Shown in pieces: positions 34,682-44,344 of a stretch of 64,000 bases of DNA (the stretch's first letter is position 1; each line of letters starts with the position of its first letter). A model generated the notes under the pieces. That model was not told the DNA's origin and ran no database searches. It was given only the letters and a program-made list of their open reading frames with translations. The stretch is taken from NCBI GenBank assembly GCA_016716265.1, contig JADJWQ010000006.1, forward strand, positions 248,001 through 312,000. The letters are read 5' to 3'. This stretch comes from Planctomycetota bacterium. GTDB taxonomy: Bacteria > Planctomycetota > UBA1135 > UBA2386. The translations under genes were made by a program, and so were the position numbers.

Positions 34682-36505
34682 TCACCGAGCGGTCTCCGCC
34701 GACTGCATGACGCGCGCGATGCCCTCCAGCAGGTCGGCGGACGAGAACGGCTTCGGCACGATGACCGCGCTGTCCGCCGCACCGCCCCGCGCGAAGATCT
34801 CCTCGCGGGTGTAGCCGGACACGAACAGCGCGGGGAGCTCCGGCCGCTGCGCGCGCATGGCGTCGACGAGTTGGAACCCGTTCATCACCGGCATCACGAC
34901 GTCGGTGATCACCAGGTCGATCCGCGCGGCGCCCTCGACGAGCGCGAGCGCCTCTTCCGGGTCGCCCGCCTCGACGACGTCGACGCCGGCGCCGCGCAGC
35001 ATGCGCGCCGCCACCTCGCGCACGCCCGCCGAGTCGTCGACGAGCAGCACGCGCGACGGCAGGCGCTCGCCGCCCGCGGGCAGTCCGCCGGACGCGCCGT
35101 CGGTGTCGCCCGAGGCGCGCTCGCTCGTCAGCGGCAGCAGCAGCTCGAACCGCGTCCCGCGGCCGACCTCGCTCTGCACGTCGATCGCACCGCCGGCGCG
35201 CCGGACGATGCCGTAGACGGTCGCGAGACCGAGCCCCGAGCCCCGGCTGTCGTCCTTCGTCGAGAAGAACGGATCGAAGATGCGCGACAGGTCCTCGGGC
35301 CGGATCCCGCAGCCACGGTCGCTGAACTCCATCCGCGCGTAGGTGCCGGGACTCAGCCCCGGCAGCCGCGCGGCTCGCACTCCGTCGACGTCCACGGCGC
35401 GCACGTCGATCCGGATCTCGCCGCCCTCCGGCATCGCGTCGCGCGCGTTCGCGGCCAGGTTCATCACGACCTGGCCGAGCTGCCCGGCGTCGACGCGCAC
35501 CGGCAACGGCTCGCCGGACAACTCGAGCACGGTGACGACGTCGTCGCCGAGCAGCGGCCGGAGCAGCTGCAGCGTCTCGCGCACCGACGCACCGAGGTCG
35601 ACGACCTCCGGGCGCAGGATGCGCCGCCGGCTGAACATCTGGATCTGCGACGTGATCTGCCGCGCGCGCTCGGTGGCGACCAGGATCGCGCGCAGCATCT
35701 CGGTCCGCGACGCGGCGTCGACCTCGCCGGACAGCAGCAACTCGCCATAGCCGCGGATGATCTGCAGCGTGTTGTTGAAGTCGTGCGCGATGCCGCCGGC
35801 GAGGATGCCGAGCGCCTCGAGCTTCTGCGACTGCCGCAGCCGCTCCTCGAGCTGGTGGCGGCGCCGCAGGTCGCCGAGCGTCAGCAGGAAGCGCGCCGAC
35901 CCGCCGTCCTCGTCCGGGGGCAGCGGCCGGCCGCGCAGGCTCGCGGGGAACGAAGCGCCACCGCGCACGCGGCAGACGATCTCGATCTCGTCGGCGTCCT
36001 CGCCGTCCGCGTCGGCGGGGAGGTCGGCGCGCGCCGCGGCAGCCGCGGGGGCCGGCCCGCGCCGCGCCAGCGATTGCACGTAGGCGGCGAACGCGCTCTG
36101 GCTCGCGCCGGCGAGGAACGCGACGAACGGCTGCTCGGCGAGGTCGAGCGTCCGCCGGTCGAGCCAGCGCGCCAGCGTGCGGTTGACGGCGACGACGTAG
36201 CCGTGCTGGTCGACGATCAGGTTGCCGTTCGGAGCGTCCTCGAACAGCGTGCGGTAGCGCGCCTCGCTGGCGGCGAGCCGGCGCTGGGTGTCCTGGATCT
36301 GCCGGAACTGCACCTGCAGCTCGGCGTAGGCGACCTGCAGCTCCTGGGCGAGGCGGGAGATGTCGTCCGACGCCATCGGCGGCACGCGCACCTCGCTGCT
36401 GTCGAGCAGCGCGCGGGCGAACTCGCGCAGGTCGCGGCCCGCCGCGGCGTCGGCCGCGCGATCCGGATCGCCGTCCGCGGCGGGGCTGTGCGGAGGCTCG
36501 CTCAT
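34682..36505 (-). CDS. PAS-histidine kinase-receiver hybrid sensor
   Basis: 607 residues, soluble (no membrane helix). A coiled-coil lead (LAQELQVAYAELQVQFRQI) precedes a PAS domain (about 80-190). The HisKA box LGILAGGIAHDFNNTLQ (His near 242) is followed by the HATPase_c domain with NLAANARDAMPEGG (N box), DRGCGI (G1) and GSGLGLATVYGIV (G2). A receiver domain at about 483-600 has the acidic pair in LLVDDS, phospho-acceptor Asp in VITDVVMPVMNG, SGYT and VPKPF. It is cytoplasmic and NtrB-like, with an attached receiver that could regulate or relay phosphate. First gene of a pair with the CheB-CheR-PAS gene; together they form a self-contained signalling unit. Confidence 0.92.
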   Translation of the reverse strand: MSEPPHSPAADGDPDRAADAAAGRDLREFARALLDSSEVRVPPMASDDISRLAQELQVAYAELQVQFRQIQDTQRRLAASEARYRTLFEDAPNGNLIVDQHGYVVAVNRTLARWLDRRTLDLAEQPFVAFLAGASQSAFAAYVQSLARRGPAPAAAAARADLPADADGEDADEIEIVCRVRGGASFPASLRGRPLPPDEDGGSARFLLTLGDLRRRHQLEERLRQSQKLEALGILAGGIAHDFNNTLQIIRGYGELLLSGEVDAASRTEMLRAILVATERARQITSQIQMFSRRRILRPEVVDLGASVRETLQLLRPLLGDDVVTVLELSGEPLPVRVDAGQLGQVVMNLAANARDAMPEGGEIRIDVRAVDVDGVRAARLPGLSPGTYARMEFSDRGCGIRPEDLSRIFDPFFSTKDDSRGSGLGLATVYGIVRRAGGAIDVQSEVGRGTRFELLLPLTSERASGDTDGASGGLPAGGERLPSRVLLVDDSAGVREVAARMLRGAGVDVVEAGDPEEALALVEGAARIDLVITDVVMPVMNGFQLVDAMRAQRPELPALFVSGYTREEIFARGGAADSAVIVPKPFSSADLLEGIARVMQSAETAR

Positions 36506-36553
36506 CGGCTCACGCGACCAGCGTCCCCGTCCGTGACGCCACTCCGGTGGGGA

Positions 36554-36589
36554 CCTGCGGTGAGGTCGGAGCCTGCGGTGAAGTCGGAC
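36554..36589. repeat. Two 18-bp imperfect tandem repeats
   Basis: cctgcggtgaggtcggag and cctgcggtgaagtcggac stand back to back in the 188-base gap between the hybrid kinase gene and glnS. Apart from this repeat no signal was seen in that gap. Confidence 0.65.
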
Positions 36590-36693
36590 TGCCGCATGGA
36601 GGCCGGACGCTAGGAGTCGGCACCAGGGCCCGCAACTCCGGGTTTCCCCGTGGCCGGCGGCCGTTCGCCGGCGTGCGGGCCCGCCCGCGCACG

Positions 36694-38388
36694 TCACGCA
36701 TCGGCGAGCTTCGCCTCGAGCCTGGCCCAGGAGTCCTTCAGCGCGACCGTGCGATCGAAGACCGGCTGCCCGGGTCCGTGGTCGCGCAGGTCGGCGACGA
36801 AGTAGCCGACGCGCTCGAACTGGAAACGCGCGCCGGGCTCGGCGTCCCGCAGCGACGGCTCGAGCTTCGCGCCGCGCCGCACCACCAGCGAGTCCGGTGC
36901 GAGGTGCGCCTTCCATCCGTCGCCCTCGACGCCGCGCGTCGGGTGCTCGACCGCGAACAGCCGATCGTAGAGCCGCAGCTCGCCGTCGACGGCGTGCTCG
37001 GCCGACACCCAGTGGATGGTGCCGCGCACCTTGCGGCCGTCGGGCGAGTCGCCGCCACGCGAGGCGGGGTCGTGCGTCGCACGCAGCTGCACGATGCGGC
37101 CGTCCGCGTCCTTCTCGACCTCGCGCACGGTCACGTAGTAGCCGTACCGCAGGCGCACCTCCTGGCCGATCGCGAGGCGGTGCCATTTGCGCGGCGCGTT
37201 CTCGCGGAAGTCGTCGCGCTCGACGAACAGCCGCCCTGTGAACGGCACCTTGCGCGTGCCGGCGCCCGGGTCCTCCGGGTTGTTGACCGCGTCCAGCTCG
37301 TCGACCTTGCCCGCCGGCCAGTCGGTCAGCACGAGCTCGACCGGGTCGGTGACGACCATGCGGCGCGGCGAGGTCCTGTTGAGATCCTCGCGCAGGAAAT
37401 GCTCCAGCAAGGCGACGTCGTGGATCGCGTCGAACTTGGCGATACCGATGTGGTCGCAGAACGCGCGGATCGCCGCGGGCGTGTAGCCGCGCCGCCGCAT
37501 GCCGCGCAGCGTGGGCATGCGGGGATCGTCCCAGCCGTCGACGGTGCCGTCCTGCACGAGCTCCAGCAGTTTGCGCTTGCTGAGCACCGTGTAGGTGAGC
37601 TGCAGCCGCGCGAACTCGATCTGCCGTGGCGCGTGGATGCCGAGCTGCTCGATGAACCAGTCGTACAGCGGTCGGTGGTTCTCGAACTCCAACGTGCACA
37701 GCGAATGGGTGATGCCCTCGTAGCTGTCGCACTGGCCGTGCGCCCAGTCGTACATCGGATAGATGCACCAGGTGTCGCCGGTCCGATGATGACGCGCCTT
37801 GCGGATCCGGTACATGATCGGATCGCGCATGTTCATGTTCGGGTGCGCCATGTCGATCCTGGCGCGCAGGCAGCACGCACCCTCGTCGAAGTCGCCGGCG
37901 CGCATGCGCTCGAGCAGCTCGAGGTTCTCGGCCACCGGGCGATTCCGGTACGGGCTGTCGCGACCCGGCACGTACAGCGAGCCGCGGTTCGTGCGGATCT
38001 CCTCGGGCGACTGGCTGTCGACGTAGGCGACGCCCTTCTGCACGAGGCGCACGGCGTCGTCGTAGAGGCGCTGGAAGAAGTCGGACGCGAAGAACAGCCG
38101 GTCCCCCCAGTCGAAGCCGAGCCAGCGCACGTCGTCCTGGATCGCGTCGACGTACTCCTGCTCCTCCTTGGTGGGGTTGGTGTCGTCGAAGCGCAGGTTG
38201 CACAGTCCGCCGTACTCGGCCGCCACCCCGAAGCTCAGGCAGATCGCCTTCGCGTGGCCGACGTGCAGGTAGCCGTTCGGCTCGGGGGGGAAGCGGGTGT
38301 GCACGCGGCCGCCGTAGCGGCCCGAGGCGTTGTCCTTCTCGACCTCCTGGCGGATGAAGTCGAGGTTGTCGCGGGGTTCGGTGGTCAT
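36694..38388 (-). CDS. glnS: Glutaminyl-tRNA synthetase
   Basis: 564 residues, normal for bacterial GlnRS, which charges tRNA-Gln directly. The HIGH motif lies in PPEPNGYLHVGH (34-45). The specificity region has YDWAHGQCDSYEGITHSLCT, and KMSKS-type VLSKRK is near 267-272. The C-terminal beta-barrels bind the anticodon (REVRLRYGYYVTVREVEKD-type strands near 400-430). Its presence suggests direct glutamine charging instead of, or beside, the Glu-tRNA amidotransferase route. Single gene, divergent from the propeller lipoprotein gene across a 185-base gap in which no convincing promoter was found. Confidence 0.96.
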   Translation of the reverse strand: MTTEPRDNLDFIRQEVEKDNASGRYGGRVHTRFPPEPNGYLHVGHAKAICLSFGVAAEYGGLCNLRFDDTNPTKEEQEYVDAIQDDVRWLGFDWGDRLFFASDFFQRLYDDAVRLVQKGVAYVDSQSPEEIRTNRGSLYVPGRDSPYRNRPVAENLELLERMRAGDFDEGACCLRARIDMAHPNMNMRDPIMYRIRKARHHRTGDTWCIYPMYDWAHGQCDSYEGITHSLCTLEFENHRPLYDWFIEQLGIHAPRQIEFARLQLTYTVLSKRKLLELVQDGTVDGWDDPRMPTLRGMRRRGYTPAAIRAFCDHIGIAKFDAIHDVALLEHFLREDLNRTSPRRMVVTDPVELVLTDWPAGKVDELDAVNNPEDPGAGTRKVPFTGRLFVERDDFRENAPRKWHRLAIGQEVRLRYGYYVTVREVEKDADGRIVQLRATHDPASRGGDSPDGRKVRGTIHWVSAEHAVDGELRLYDRLFAVEHPTRGVEGDGWKAHLAPDSLVVRRGAKLEPSLRDAEPGARFQFERVGYFVADLRDHGPGQPVFDRTVALKDSWARLEAKLADA

Positions 38389-38573
38389 CCTGGCGCCGGG
38401 GGCCGCACGGGATCGCGGCGACGCGGGTCGGCCGGCGGCGAGCGCGCACCATACCGAGCGGACGCGGTCGTGCGGAACGATCCTCGCCCCGAAGCCGCCG
38501 GGCGGTCGCCCGCACCGACGCGCGGACTACGATGGGGAGCGCCCCGCAACCCTGCCACCCGCGGACCCGACCG

Positions 38574-40610
38574 ATGCGACGCACCGCCCGCCTCCCCACG
38601 CCCGCGCTGTGCGTGCTGCTCGCCGCCTGCTCGGGCTCCGGCGGCCGGTCCGCGGACGGTGCGGCGTTCGCCGTGCACACCCCGCTGCGCGGGCTGACCG
38701 ACGCCGCGACGCTGACCGTCCGGGGCGCCGGGCTCGGCGCCGGCGTGCGCGTCGCCGGCAGCCCGGCGCGCAGCGACGACGGCGGCGCGAGCTGGCAGGT
38801 GGACGTGCGCCTGCAGCCCGGCGACCAGGAGCTGAGCGTCGAACGCGTCGGCGCGGACGGCACGGCGCGCGAGGTCATGCGGCTTCGCTACGCGCGCGCC
38901 GAGCTGCCACCCGGGCGCGTGCTGGCGATCGACGCGGCCGACTTCGGACGCGTGCTGATCGGCGTCGCCACCGCGCCGGCCGACCCGCTCGGCGGGCGCG
39001 ATCCGTTCGGGCCGGCGCTCGAGGCGTTCACGCTCGCGCCTGGCTCGGCAGCCGTGCGCAGCGGGCTGCTGCCGCAGCTCGCGCGCTTCGGCGAGCGGCC
39101 CGGCGTCACCTGGCTCGCCGGCTCCGACCCGACCCGCACCGCGGTGCTCGCGCTCGCCGGCTCCGACCCGCAGGGCGGGCCGCTCGGCCTGGCGATCCGC
39201 GCGACGGTCCCGGCGCGGCTCGGCGCGGTCCCGCCGCTGCCGGGGGCCTGGCTGCTCGGCGCGTCCGACGCGGCCGCAACCTGGAGCGGCGACGAGTTCG
39301 CGTTCGCGACGCCGGTGGGCATCGTCCGCGGCCAGGCCGATGCCGCGGCACCGACCGCGACGATCGTCCCGGCGACGGCCGCGTTCCAGCCTCGCGCGCT
39401 CGCCTTCGACCCGGCCGGCGGGCGCCTGTTCGCGGCCGACGCGACGCCCGGCGTGCTGTGGCGGGCGGGCCTCGACGGCCAGGGGCTGACCCAGCTGACC
39501 GGCCCGCACGGCGGCGGCACCGGCCCCGCGCTTCCCGAAGTACGTGCGCTCGCCTGGCGCGCGATGCGAGGGGAGCTGCTGTGCGCGACTGCCGACGGCC
39601 TGTTCGCGGTCGACCCGGACCTGGGCGACCGGCGTCTACTGGTCGCCGGCGCGGACGTCTCCGACGTCGCCTCGCCGCCCGGTGGCACGTTCGTGGTGCG
39701 CGACGGCCGGCTGTTCGCGCTGCCGGACGATGGCATGCCCGAGCCCGTACCGGCGACGCCCGGCATCGCGCGGGCGGACTTCGTCGCGCCGCGCGCGCTC
39801 GGGTTCGATCCGGCCACCGGTACGGTGCTGGTCGCGGATGCGGCAGTCGTGCGCGAGATCGACCCGAACGCGGGATCCGCGAGCGCACCGCTCGCCGACG
39901 TGCCGCCCGACGCGATCGCGGTGGGCGTCGACGGCCCGCGCCGCCGCGTGCTCGCGCTGACCGAGCGCGGCGGGGTCGCGCAGCTCGAGGCTCGGGCGCT
40001 CCCGCCCGGCCCGACGCTCGCGCGCGAGGTCGCGCTGCCGACCGCCGCCGAGCTGCTCGCGGTGCGCGCGAGCGACGGTCGCGCCTTCGCGCTCGGCGAA
40101 TCGCCCGGCGGCGGTCGCGTCGTGCACGAGGTCGACCTCGCCGCGGAGCAGGTGGTGCGCAGCGTGACGTTCCCCGCGCTGGTCGGGCGGCTCGGCGCGC
40201 TGGTCGCCGGCCGGGGCGACGCGTTGTGGGCGGTCGGCGGGGCAGCGCCGGGCGAGCCGGCGGGCAGCATCGGACTCGTGCGCCTCGCGCTCGACTCCGG
40301 TGCGGCGGACGACCTCGGCTTCCCGCCCGCGCGCGAGCACGGCATCCGCGCGCTCGCGTACTGCGCCGAGACCGCCGAGCTGCTGCTCGCCACCGACAGC
40401 CGCCTGCTGGCGACCCCGACCGACCGCGTCGCGTGGCGCGTCGTCAGCCAGGGCCGCGGTGAAGCGCGGGGCGGCGGCCCGGCGTTCGGCGCCGTTCGCA
40501 GCCTCGTCGCGACGACCGGCGGCCGTGCGGCGCTCGTCCTCGACGGCGTGCTGCGGGCGATCGTGCACGTCGATCTCGCATCCGGCCAGCGGCTCCTGAT
40601 CGCGCGCTGA
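38574..40610 (+). CDS. Lipoprotein with Ig-like and beta-propeller-like repeats
   Basis: 678 residues with lipobox LLAAC. An N-terminal immunoglobulin-like stretch (about 35-105) carries LTDAATLTVRGAGLGAGV and VDVRLQPGDQELSVERVG, the pattern of bacterial Ig folds. The rest is built of short beta repeats of NHL/propeller kind, for example PRALAFDPAGGRLFAADATP, VRALAWRAMRGELLCATADG and PRALGFDPATGTVLVADAAV, with alternating [LV]-A-x-D endings. No catalytic residues are evident; probably a surface binding protein. The ATG at 38574 was chosen over 38532 because the signal peptide begins there. Convergent with the beta-helix gene, 16 bases away. Confidence 0.7.
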   Translation: MRRTARLPTPALCVLLAACSGSGGRSADGAAFAVHTPLRGLTDAATLTVRGAGLGAGVRVAGSPARSDDGGASWQVDVRLQPGDQELSVERVGADGTAREVMRLRYARAELPPGRVLAIDAADFGRVLIGVATAPADPLGGRDPFGPALEAFTLAPGSAAVRSGLLPQLARFGERPGVTWLAGSDPTRTAVLALAGSDPQGGPLGLAIRATVPARLGAVPPLPGAWLLGASDAAATWSGDEFAFATPVGIVRGQADAAAPTATIVPATAAFQPRALAFDPAGGRLFAADATPGVLWRAGLDGQGLTQLTGPHGGGTGPALPEVRALAWRAMRGELLCATADGLFAVDPDLGDRRLLVAGADVSDVASPPGGTFVVRDGRLFALPDDGMPEPVPATPGIARADFVAPRALGFDPATGTVLVADAAVVREIDPNAGSASAPLADVPPDAIAVGVDGPRRRVLALTERGGVAQLEARALPPGPTLAREVALPTAAELLAVRASDGRAFALGESPGGGRVVHEVDLAAEQVVRSVTFPALVGRLGALVAGRGDALWAVGGAAPGEPAGSIGLVRLALDSGAADDLGFPPAREHGIRALAYCAETAELLLATDSRLLATPTDRVAWRVVSQGRGEARGGGPAFGAVRSLVATTGGRAALVLDGVLRAIVHVDLASGQRLLIAR

Positions 40611-40626
40611 GCGCGGTCGCCCGCCG

Positions 40627-41700
40627 TCACAGCCGCCGGCGCTGCACGCGATCGACGACGGCGGCGTCGAACGTCGGCGGTACGTCCTCGTAGGCCCACA
40701 TGCCGTAGCTGCCGCGCCGCACGACCAGGACGTCGACGGCACCGCCGACGCGCGACGGCGCGCTCGACCGGCAATCGAGCAGCAGCACGTCCTGCACGCG
40801 ATTGCGGCTGCCACGGCCGAGCACGGTGAACCCGAAGCCCCGGATCGAGTCGACGCCACAATGCTCGAAGCGGATCCGGGACGTCGTCAGCGGTCCATCG
40901 CAGCGTTCGTTGGCGAGCACGTAGCCGTCCGCGTCGGTATCGCGCACCTCGCAATGCGAGAGCACGACGTCGCGGACGCCGTCGCGCAGCACGAACGCAC
41001 CGTCGCGGCGTCCGGGCGAGCCGCCCGACGTCTCGTCGCGCGCGCCCTGTGCGACGCACGACTCGAACCGCAGCCCGGCGCTGCCGCCGCTGACCTGACC
41101 GCCGTCGGCGACGAACGCATCGTTGTGCCAGTCGGTGACGACCACGCGGTGCACGCGCGCGTCGCTCGACCCTGGGCCGAGCGCGACGCCCACCCACGCG
41201 GCGCGCACGGTCAGCCCCTCGAGCTCGACCCCCTGCACGTGCTCGACGACGACGCCGCGCGAGCGCGCCGCCTCGCCGCGCTCGAACACCCGGGCATCGA
41301 GGGTCAGGCCGCGGACGGCGACGTCGCGCAGCGGTCGCGCCGGCGCGCCGCGCAGCACCAGCAGGTCGCCGGCGCCGGCGCTCGGGTCGGCGGCGAGCGT
41401 CGCGCGCGCGCCGCTGAGCTCGACGTGGTCGAAGGTCACCTCGAGCGGACCGCGCACCAGGTACGGCGCGGCGGCCGCGGGGAAGAACACCCGCGCGCCG
41501 CCGTGCGCCGTCGCAAGCTCGCGCGCGCGGTCGAGCGCGCGGCGGATCGCGGGACCGTCGTCGCTGCGGCCGTCGCCGCGCGCGCCGAGCTCGCGGACGT
41601 CGACTGCGGGCCACCCGGCGCCGCGCGGCGGCGCGCCGGCGCAGGCGCCGAGCAGCAGCACGGCCGCGAGCGAGGCGGCGGACACCGGCGAGGCGGACAC
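40627..41700 (-). CDS. Beta-helix (pectate-lyase-3-like) lipoprotein
   Basis: 357 residues with a lipoprotein signal (LLLGACAG). The mature protein opens with the classic start of right-handed parallel beta-helix polysaccharide lyases and hydrolases, VDVRELGARGDGRSDDGPAI. Helix rungs follow: LRDVAVRGLTLDARVF, GVVVEHVQGVELEGLTVRAA, ARVHRVVVTDWHNDAFV, VRDVVLSHCEVRDTDADGYV. The likely role is binding or cleaving an acidic or complex polysaccharide outside the cell; active residues cannot be fixed. GTG start at 41700; another in-frame GTG at 41685 is possible. Divergent from the PhoD-like gene with 76 bases between. Confidence 0.75.
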   Translation of the reverse strand: MSASPVSAASLAAVLLLGACAGAPPRGAGWPAVDVRELGARGDGRSDDGPAIRRALDRARELATAHGGARVFFPAAAAPYLVRGPLEVTFDHVELSGARATLAADPSAGAGDLLVLRGAPARPLRDVAVRGLTLDARVFERGEAARSRGVVVEHVQGVELEGLTVRAAWVGVALGPGSSDARVHRVVVTDWHNDAFVADGGQVSGGSAGLRFESCVAQGARDETSGGSPGRRDGAFVLRDGVRDVVLSHCEVRDTDADGYVLANERCDGPLTTSRIRFEHCGVDSIRGFGFTVLGRGSRNRVQDVLLLDCRSSAPSRVGGAVDVLVVRRGSYGMWAYEDVPPTFDAAVVDRVQRRRL

Positions 41701-41776
41701 GGGGTGGTCGAGGATAGCGTGCAGCACCGGTGCCGCGCGGTGGAATGGGTGCCGGCCCGGGCCGACACTGCGGGCG

Positions 41777-44344
41777 ATGGACGCGCTCCGCACGCTGGTG
41801 CTGCTCGGACTCCTCGCGGCGACCGCCCCGACCCAGGAGCGACTCGACGGCGACTGGCCGCGCGCCACGACGCGCGGCTGGATCGGCCCCGCATTCTGGG
41901 CGAACCGGCTCACCGACTGGTCGCTGCTCGACGGCGAGATCGTGTGCGCGCCCGACGCCGAGCCGGGGCGCACGCTCCACGTGCTGACGCGCCGCGTGCT
42001 CGCCGACGCGCCCGGCACCGCGCTGCACGCGAGCGTGCGGATCCGCGTCGAGCTTCCCGACCGCGCGCCGCGAACCGATCCGGACGCGTTCGTCGGTCTC
42101 CGCATCGGCGCCGGCGCACCTGAGCTCGACCCGCGCGCGCTCGCGCTCGTGCAGTCGGGGCTCGGCCCGGACGGCGGTCTGATCGCCGGCGTGGACGGCG
42201 CGGGCCACCTGTTCGTCCGCCGCCACGGCTGCGACGACGTGCGCGACGAGCGCTCGCAGCTTCCGCTCGCGGACCTGCGGTTGCACGTCGACGCGACCCC
42301 GGCGGCGCCCGGCGGCGCATTGGACCTCGCGGTCGTCGCGAGCGACCCGGCCGGCACCGCGCGCGCCCGGGTCGAGGTCCCCGGCATTCCGCGCCGCGAG
42401 CTGGCCGGCGGCATCGCGCTGACCTGCCAGCGCGGCGCCGCGCGCACGGCACCGCCATTGCGCGCACGCTTCGACGACCTGCGGCTCGGCGGCGGTGCGC
42501 TCGGCCGCGACGAGACGAACACGTTCGGCCCGATCGCCGGCACGCTGTACACACTGAGCCGCGGCCGCCTGCGGCTGACCGCGCAGCTGCTGCCGCTCGG
42601 CGAGGAGCCGCCGCGCGCGACGCTCGAGGAGCTCGGCCCCGCCGGCTGGGCACCGCTGGCCAGCGCGGACGTGATCGTGCCCGGCTTCACCGCGCACTTC
42701 GATCTCGCCGGCCAGGACGCGTCGCGCGAGCGCCGGCTGCGGGTCGCGGTCTGGTTGCCGGACCGCCACGGCACACCGCGCCGGCACGTCTGGCCGACGA
42801 CGATCCGCGCCGAGCCCGCCGCGCGCGACCCGCTCGTGCTCGCCGCGTTCACCGGCAATCACAACGTGCGTGGCGGCTTCGGCGCAGCGGGCTTCGACTG
42901 GAACCGCGACGGGCTGTGGTTCCCGCACGACGACCTCGTCGCGCGCGTCCGCGCACACGATCCGGACCTGCTGTTCTTCTCCGGCGACCAGGTCTACGAG
43001 GGCGCCAGCCCGACGCGCGCGCTGCGCTCGCCGGTCGCCACCGCGGAGCTCGACTACCTCTACAAGTGGCTGCTGTTCGTGTGGGCGTTCCGCGACCTGG
43101 CGAGCGACCGTCCGACCGTCGCGATCCCGGACGACCACGACGTCTACCAGGGCAATCTGTGGGGCGCCGGCGGCCGCCCGGCGCAACGCGACCACGACGG
43201 CGGCTACGTGATGCCGCCGCAGTTCGTGCGCATGGTCGAGCGCACGCAGACCGCGCACCTGCCCCCGCCGGTCGATCCGACGCCGGTCGACCGCGGCATC
43301 GGCACCTGGTTCACGAGCCTCCGCTACGGCGGCGTCGACTTCGCGATCCTCGAGGACCGCAAGTTCAAGTCGGGCCCCAACGGCCTGGTGCCGCCGACGA
43401 CCAGCGGCCGACCCGACCACGTCGTCGACCCGACCTTCGATCCGGCTCGCGCCGACGTGCCCGGCGCCGTCCTGCTCGGCGACCGCCAGCTCGCGTTCCT
43501 CGAGCGCTGGGCGACCGACTGGAGCGGTGGCACGCGGCTGAAGGTCGCATTGTCGCAATCGCCGTTCGCCGGCCTCGCGACGCACCACGGCGCGGGCCTG
43601 CAATACATCGTGATCGATTACGACAGCAACGGCTGGCCGCAGAGCGGTCGCAATCGGGCCGTGGCTGCATTGCGCAGTGCATTCGCATTGCACGTCGCCG
43701 GCGACCAGCACCTCGCGACGCTCGTCTGGCACGGCATCGACGACTGGCGCGACGCCGGCTGGTCGTTCGCGGTGCCATCGATCGCGAACTTCTACCCGCG
43801 TGCGTGGCAGCCGCCGGCGGTCGGCGCGAACCGTGAAGCCGGTACGCCGGACTGGACCGGCGACCACCGCGACGGGCTCGGCAATCATGTGACGGTCTAC
43901 GCGGCGACCAACCCCGGTACGCCGACCGGCTTCGCGCCCGCGGCATTGCACGACCGCATGCCCGGATTCGGCATCGTACGGCTCGATCCCGCGGCCCGGA
44001 CCTACACGGTCGAATGCTGGCCGCGCGCGCCGACCGCCGCACCGTACGCGGGCTGGCCGCGCACACTGACGCAGCGCGAGCAGTACGGCAGGGCACCGGC
44101 CGCGTGGCTGCCGGAGCTCGACGTCGCCGGCTGCGCCGAGCCGGTCGTCGAAGTGCGCACGCTCGACGGCGAGCTGGTGTGGGCCCTGCGCGCGCCGGCA
44201 CCGCGGTTCCGGCCGTGGACGTTCGCGCCGGGCCGCTTCGCGGTGCGCGTCTCCGACCCGGACGGCGGCGCGGCGCGCACGCTGCTGCTCGACACGGTCG
44301 CGGCGGACGATCCGGCCGGCGTGCGGATCGCGCTGCGCCCATGA
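41777..44344 (+). CDS. Exported PhoD-like metallophosphoesterase
   Basis: 855 residues. A short signal peptide is followed by a LamG-like sugar-binding region (about 25-250; FVGLRIGAGAPELDPRALAL, ARFDDLRLGGG), a small beta domain, and the PhoD core (about 355-680). The core carries FFSGDQVYEG (from about 400), IPDDHDVYQGNLWG (about 450), VALSQSPFAG and LHVAGDQHLATLV (about 640), with the Asp and His residues that bind the metals. A C-terminal beta sandwich follows. PhoD enzymes are phosphodiesterases/alkaline phosphatases for scavenging phosphate; the fused jelly roll suggests a carbohydrate-linked substrate. The next gene starts within its stop codon (ATGA). Confidence 0.85.
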   Translation: MDALRTLVLLGLLAATAPTQERLDGDWPRATTRGWIGPAFWANRLTDWSLLDGEIVCAPDAEPGRTLHVLTRRVLADAPGTALHASVRIRVELPDRAPRTDPDAFVGLRIGAGAPELDPRALALVQSGLGPDGGLIAGVDGAGHLFVRRHGCDDVRDERSQLPLADLRLHVDATPAAPGGALDLAVVASDPAGTARARVEVPGIPRRELAGGIALTCQRGAARTAPPLRARFDDLRLGGGALGRDETNTFGPIAGTLYTLSRGRLRLTAQLLPLGEEPPRATLEELGPAGWAPLASADVIVPGFTAHFDLAGQDASRERRLRVAVWLPDRHGTPRRHVWPTTIRAEPAARDPLVLAAFTGNHNVRGGFGAAGFDWNRDGLWFPHDDLVARVRAHDPDLLFFSGDQVYEGASPTRALRSPVATAELDYLYKWLLFVWAFRDLASDRPTVAIPDDHDVYQGNLWGAGGRPAQRDHDGGYVMPPQFVRMVERTQTAHLPPPVDPTPVDRGIGTWFTSLRYGGVDFAILEDRKFKSGPNGLVPPTTSGRPDHVVDPTFDPARADVPGAVLLGDRQLAFLERWATDWSGGTRLKVALSQSPFAGLATHHGAGLQYIVIDYDSNGWPQSGRNRAVAALRSAFALHVAGDQHLATLVWHGIDDWRDAGWSFAVPSIANFYPRAWQPPAVGANREAGTPDWTGDHRDGLGNHVTVYAATNPGTPTGFAPAALHDRMPGFGIVRLDPAARTYTVECWPRAPTAAPYAGWPRTLTQREQYGRAPAAWLPELDVAGCAEPVVEVRTLDGELVWALRAPAPRFRPWTFAPGRFAVRVSDPDGGAARTLLLDTVAADDPAGVRIALRP

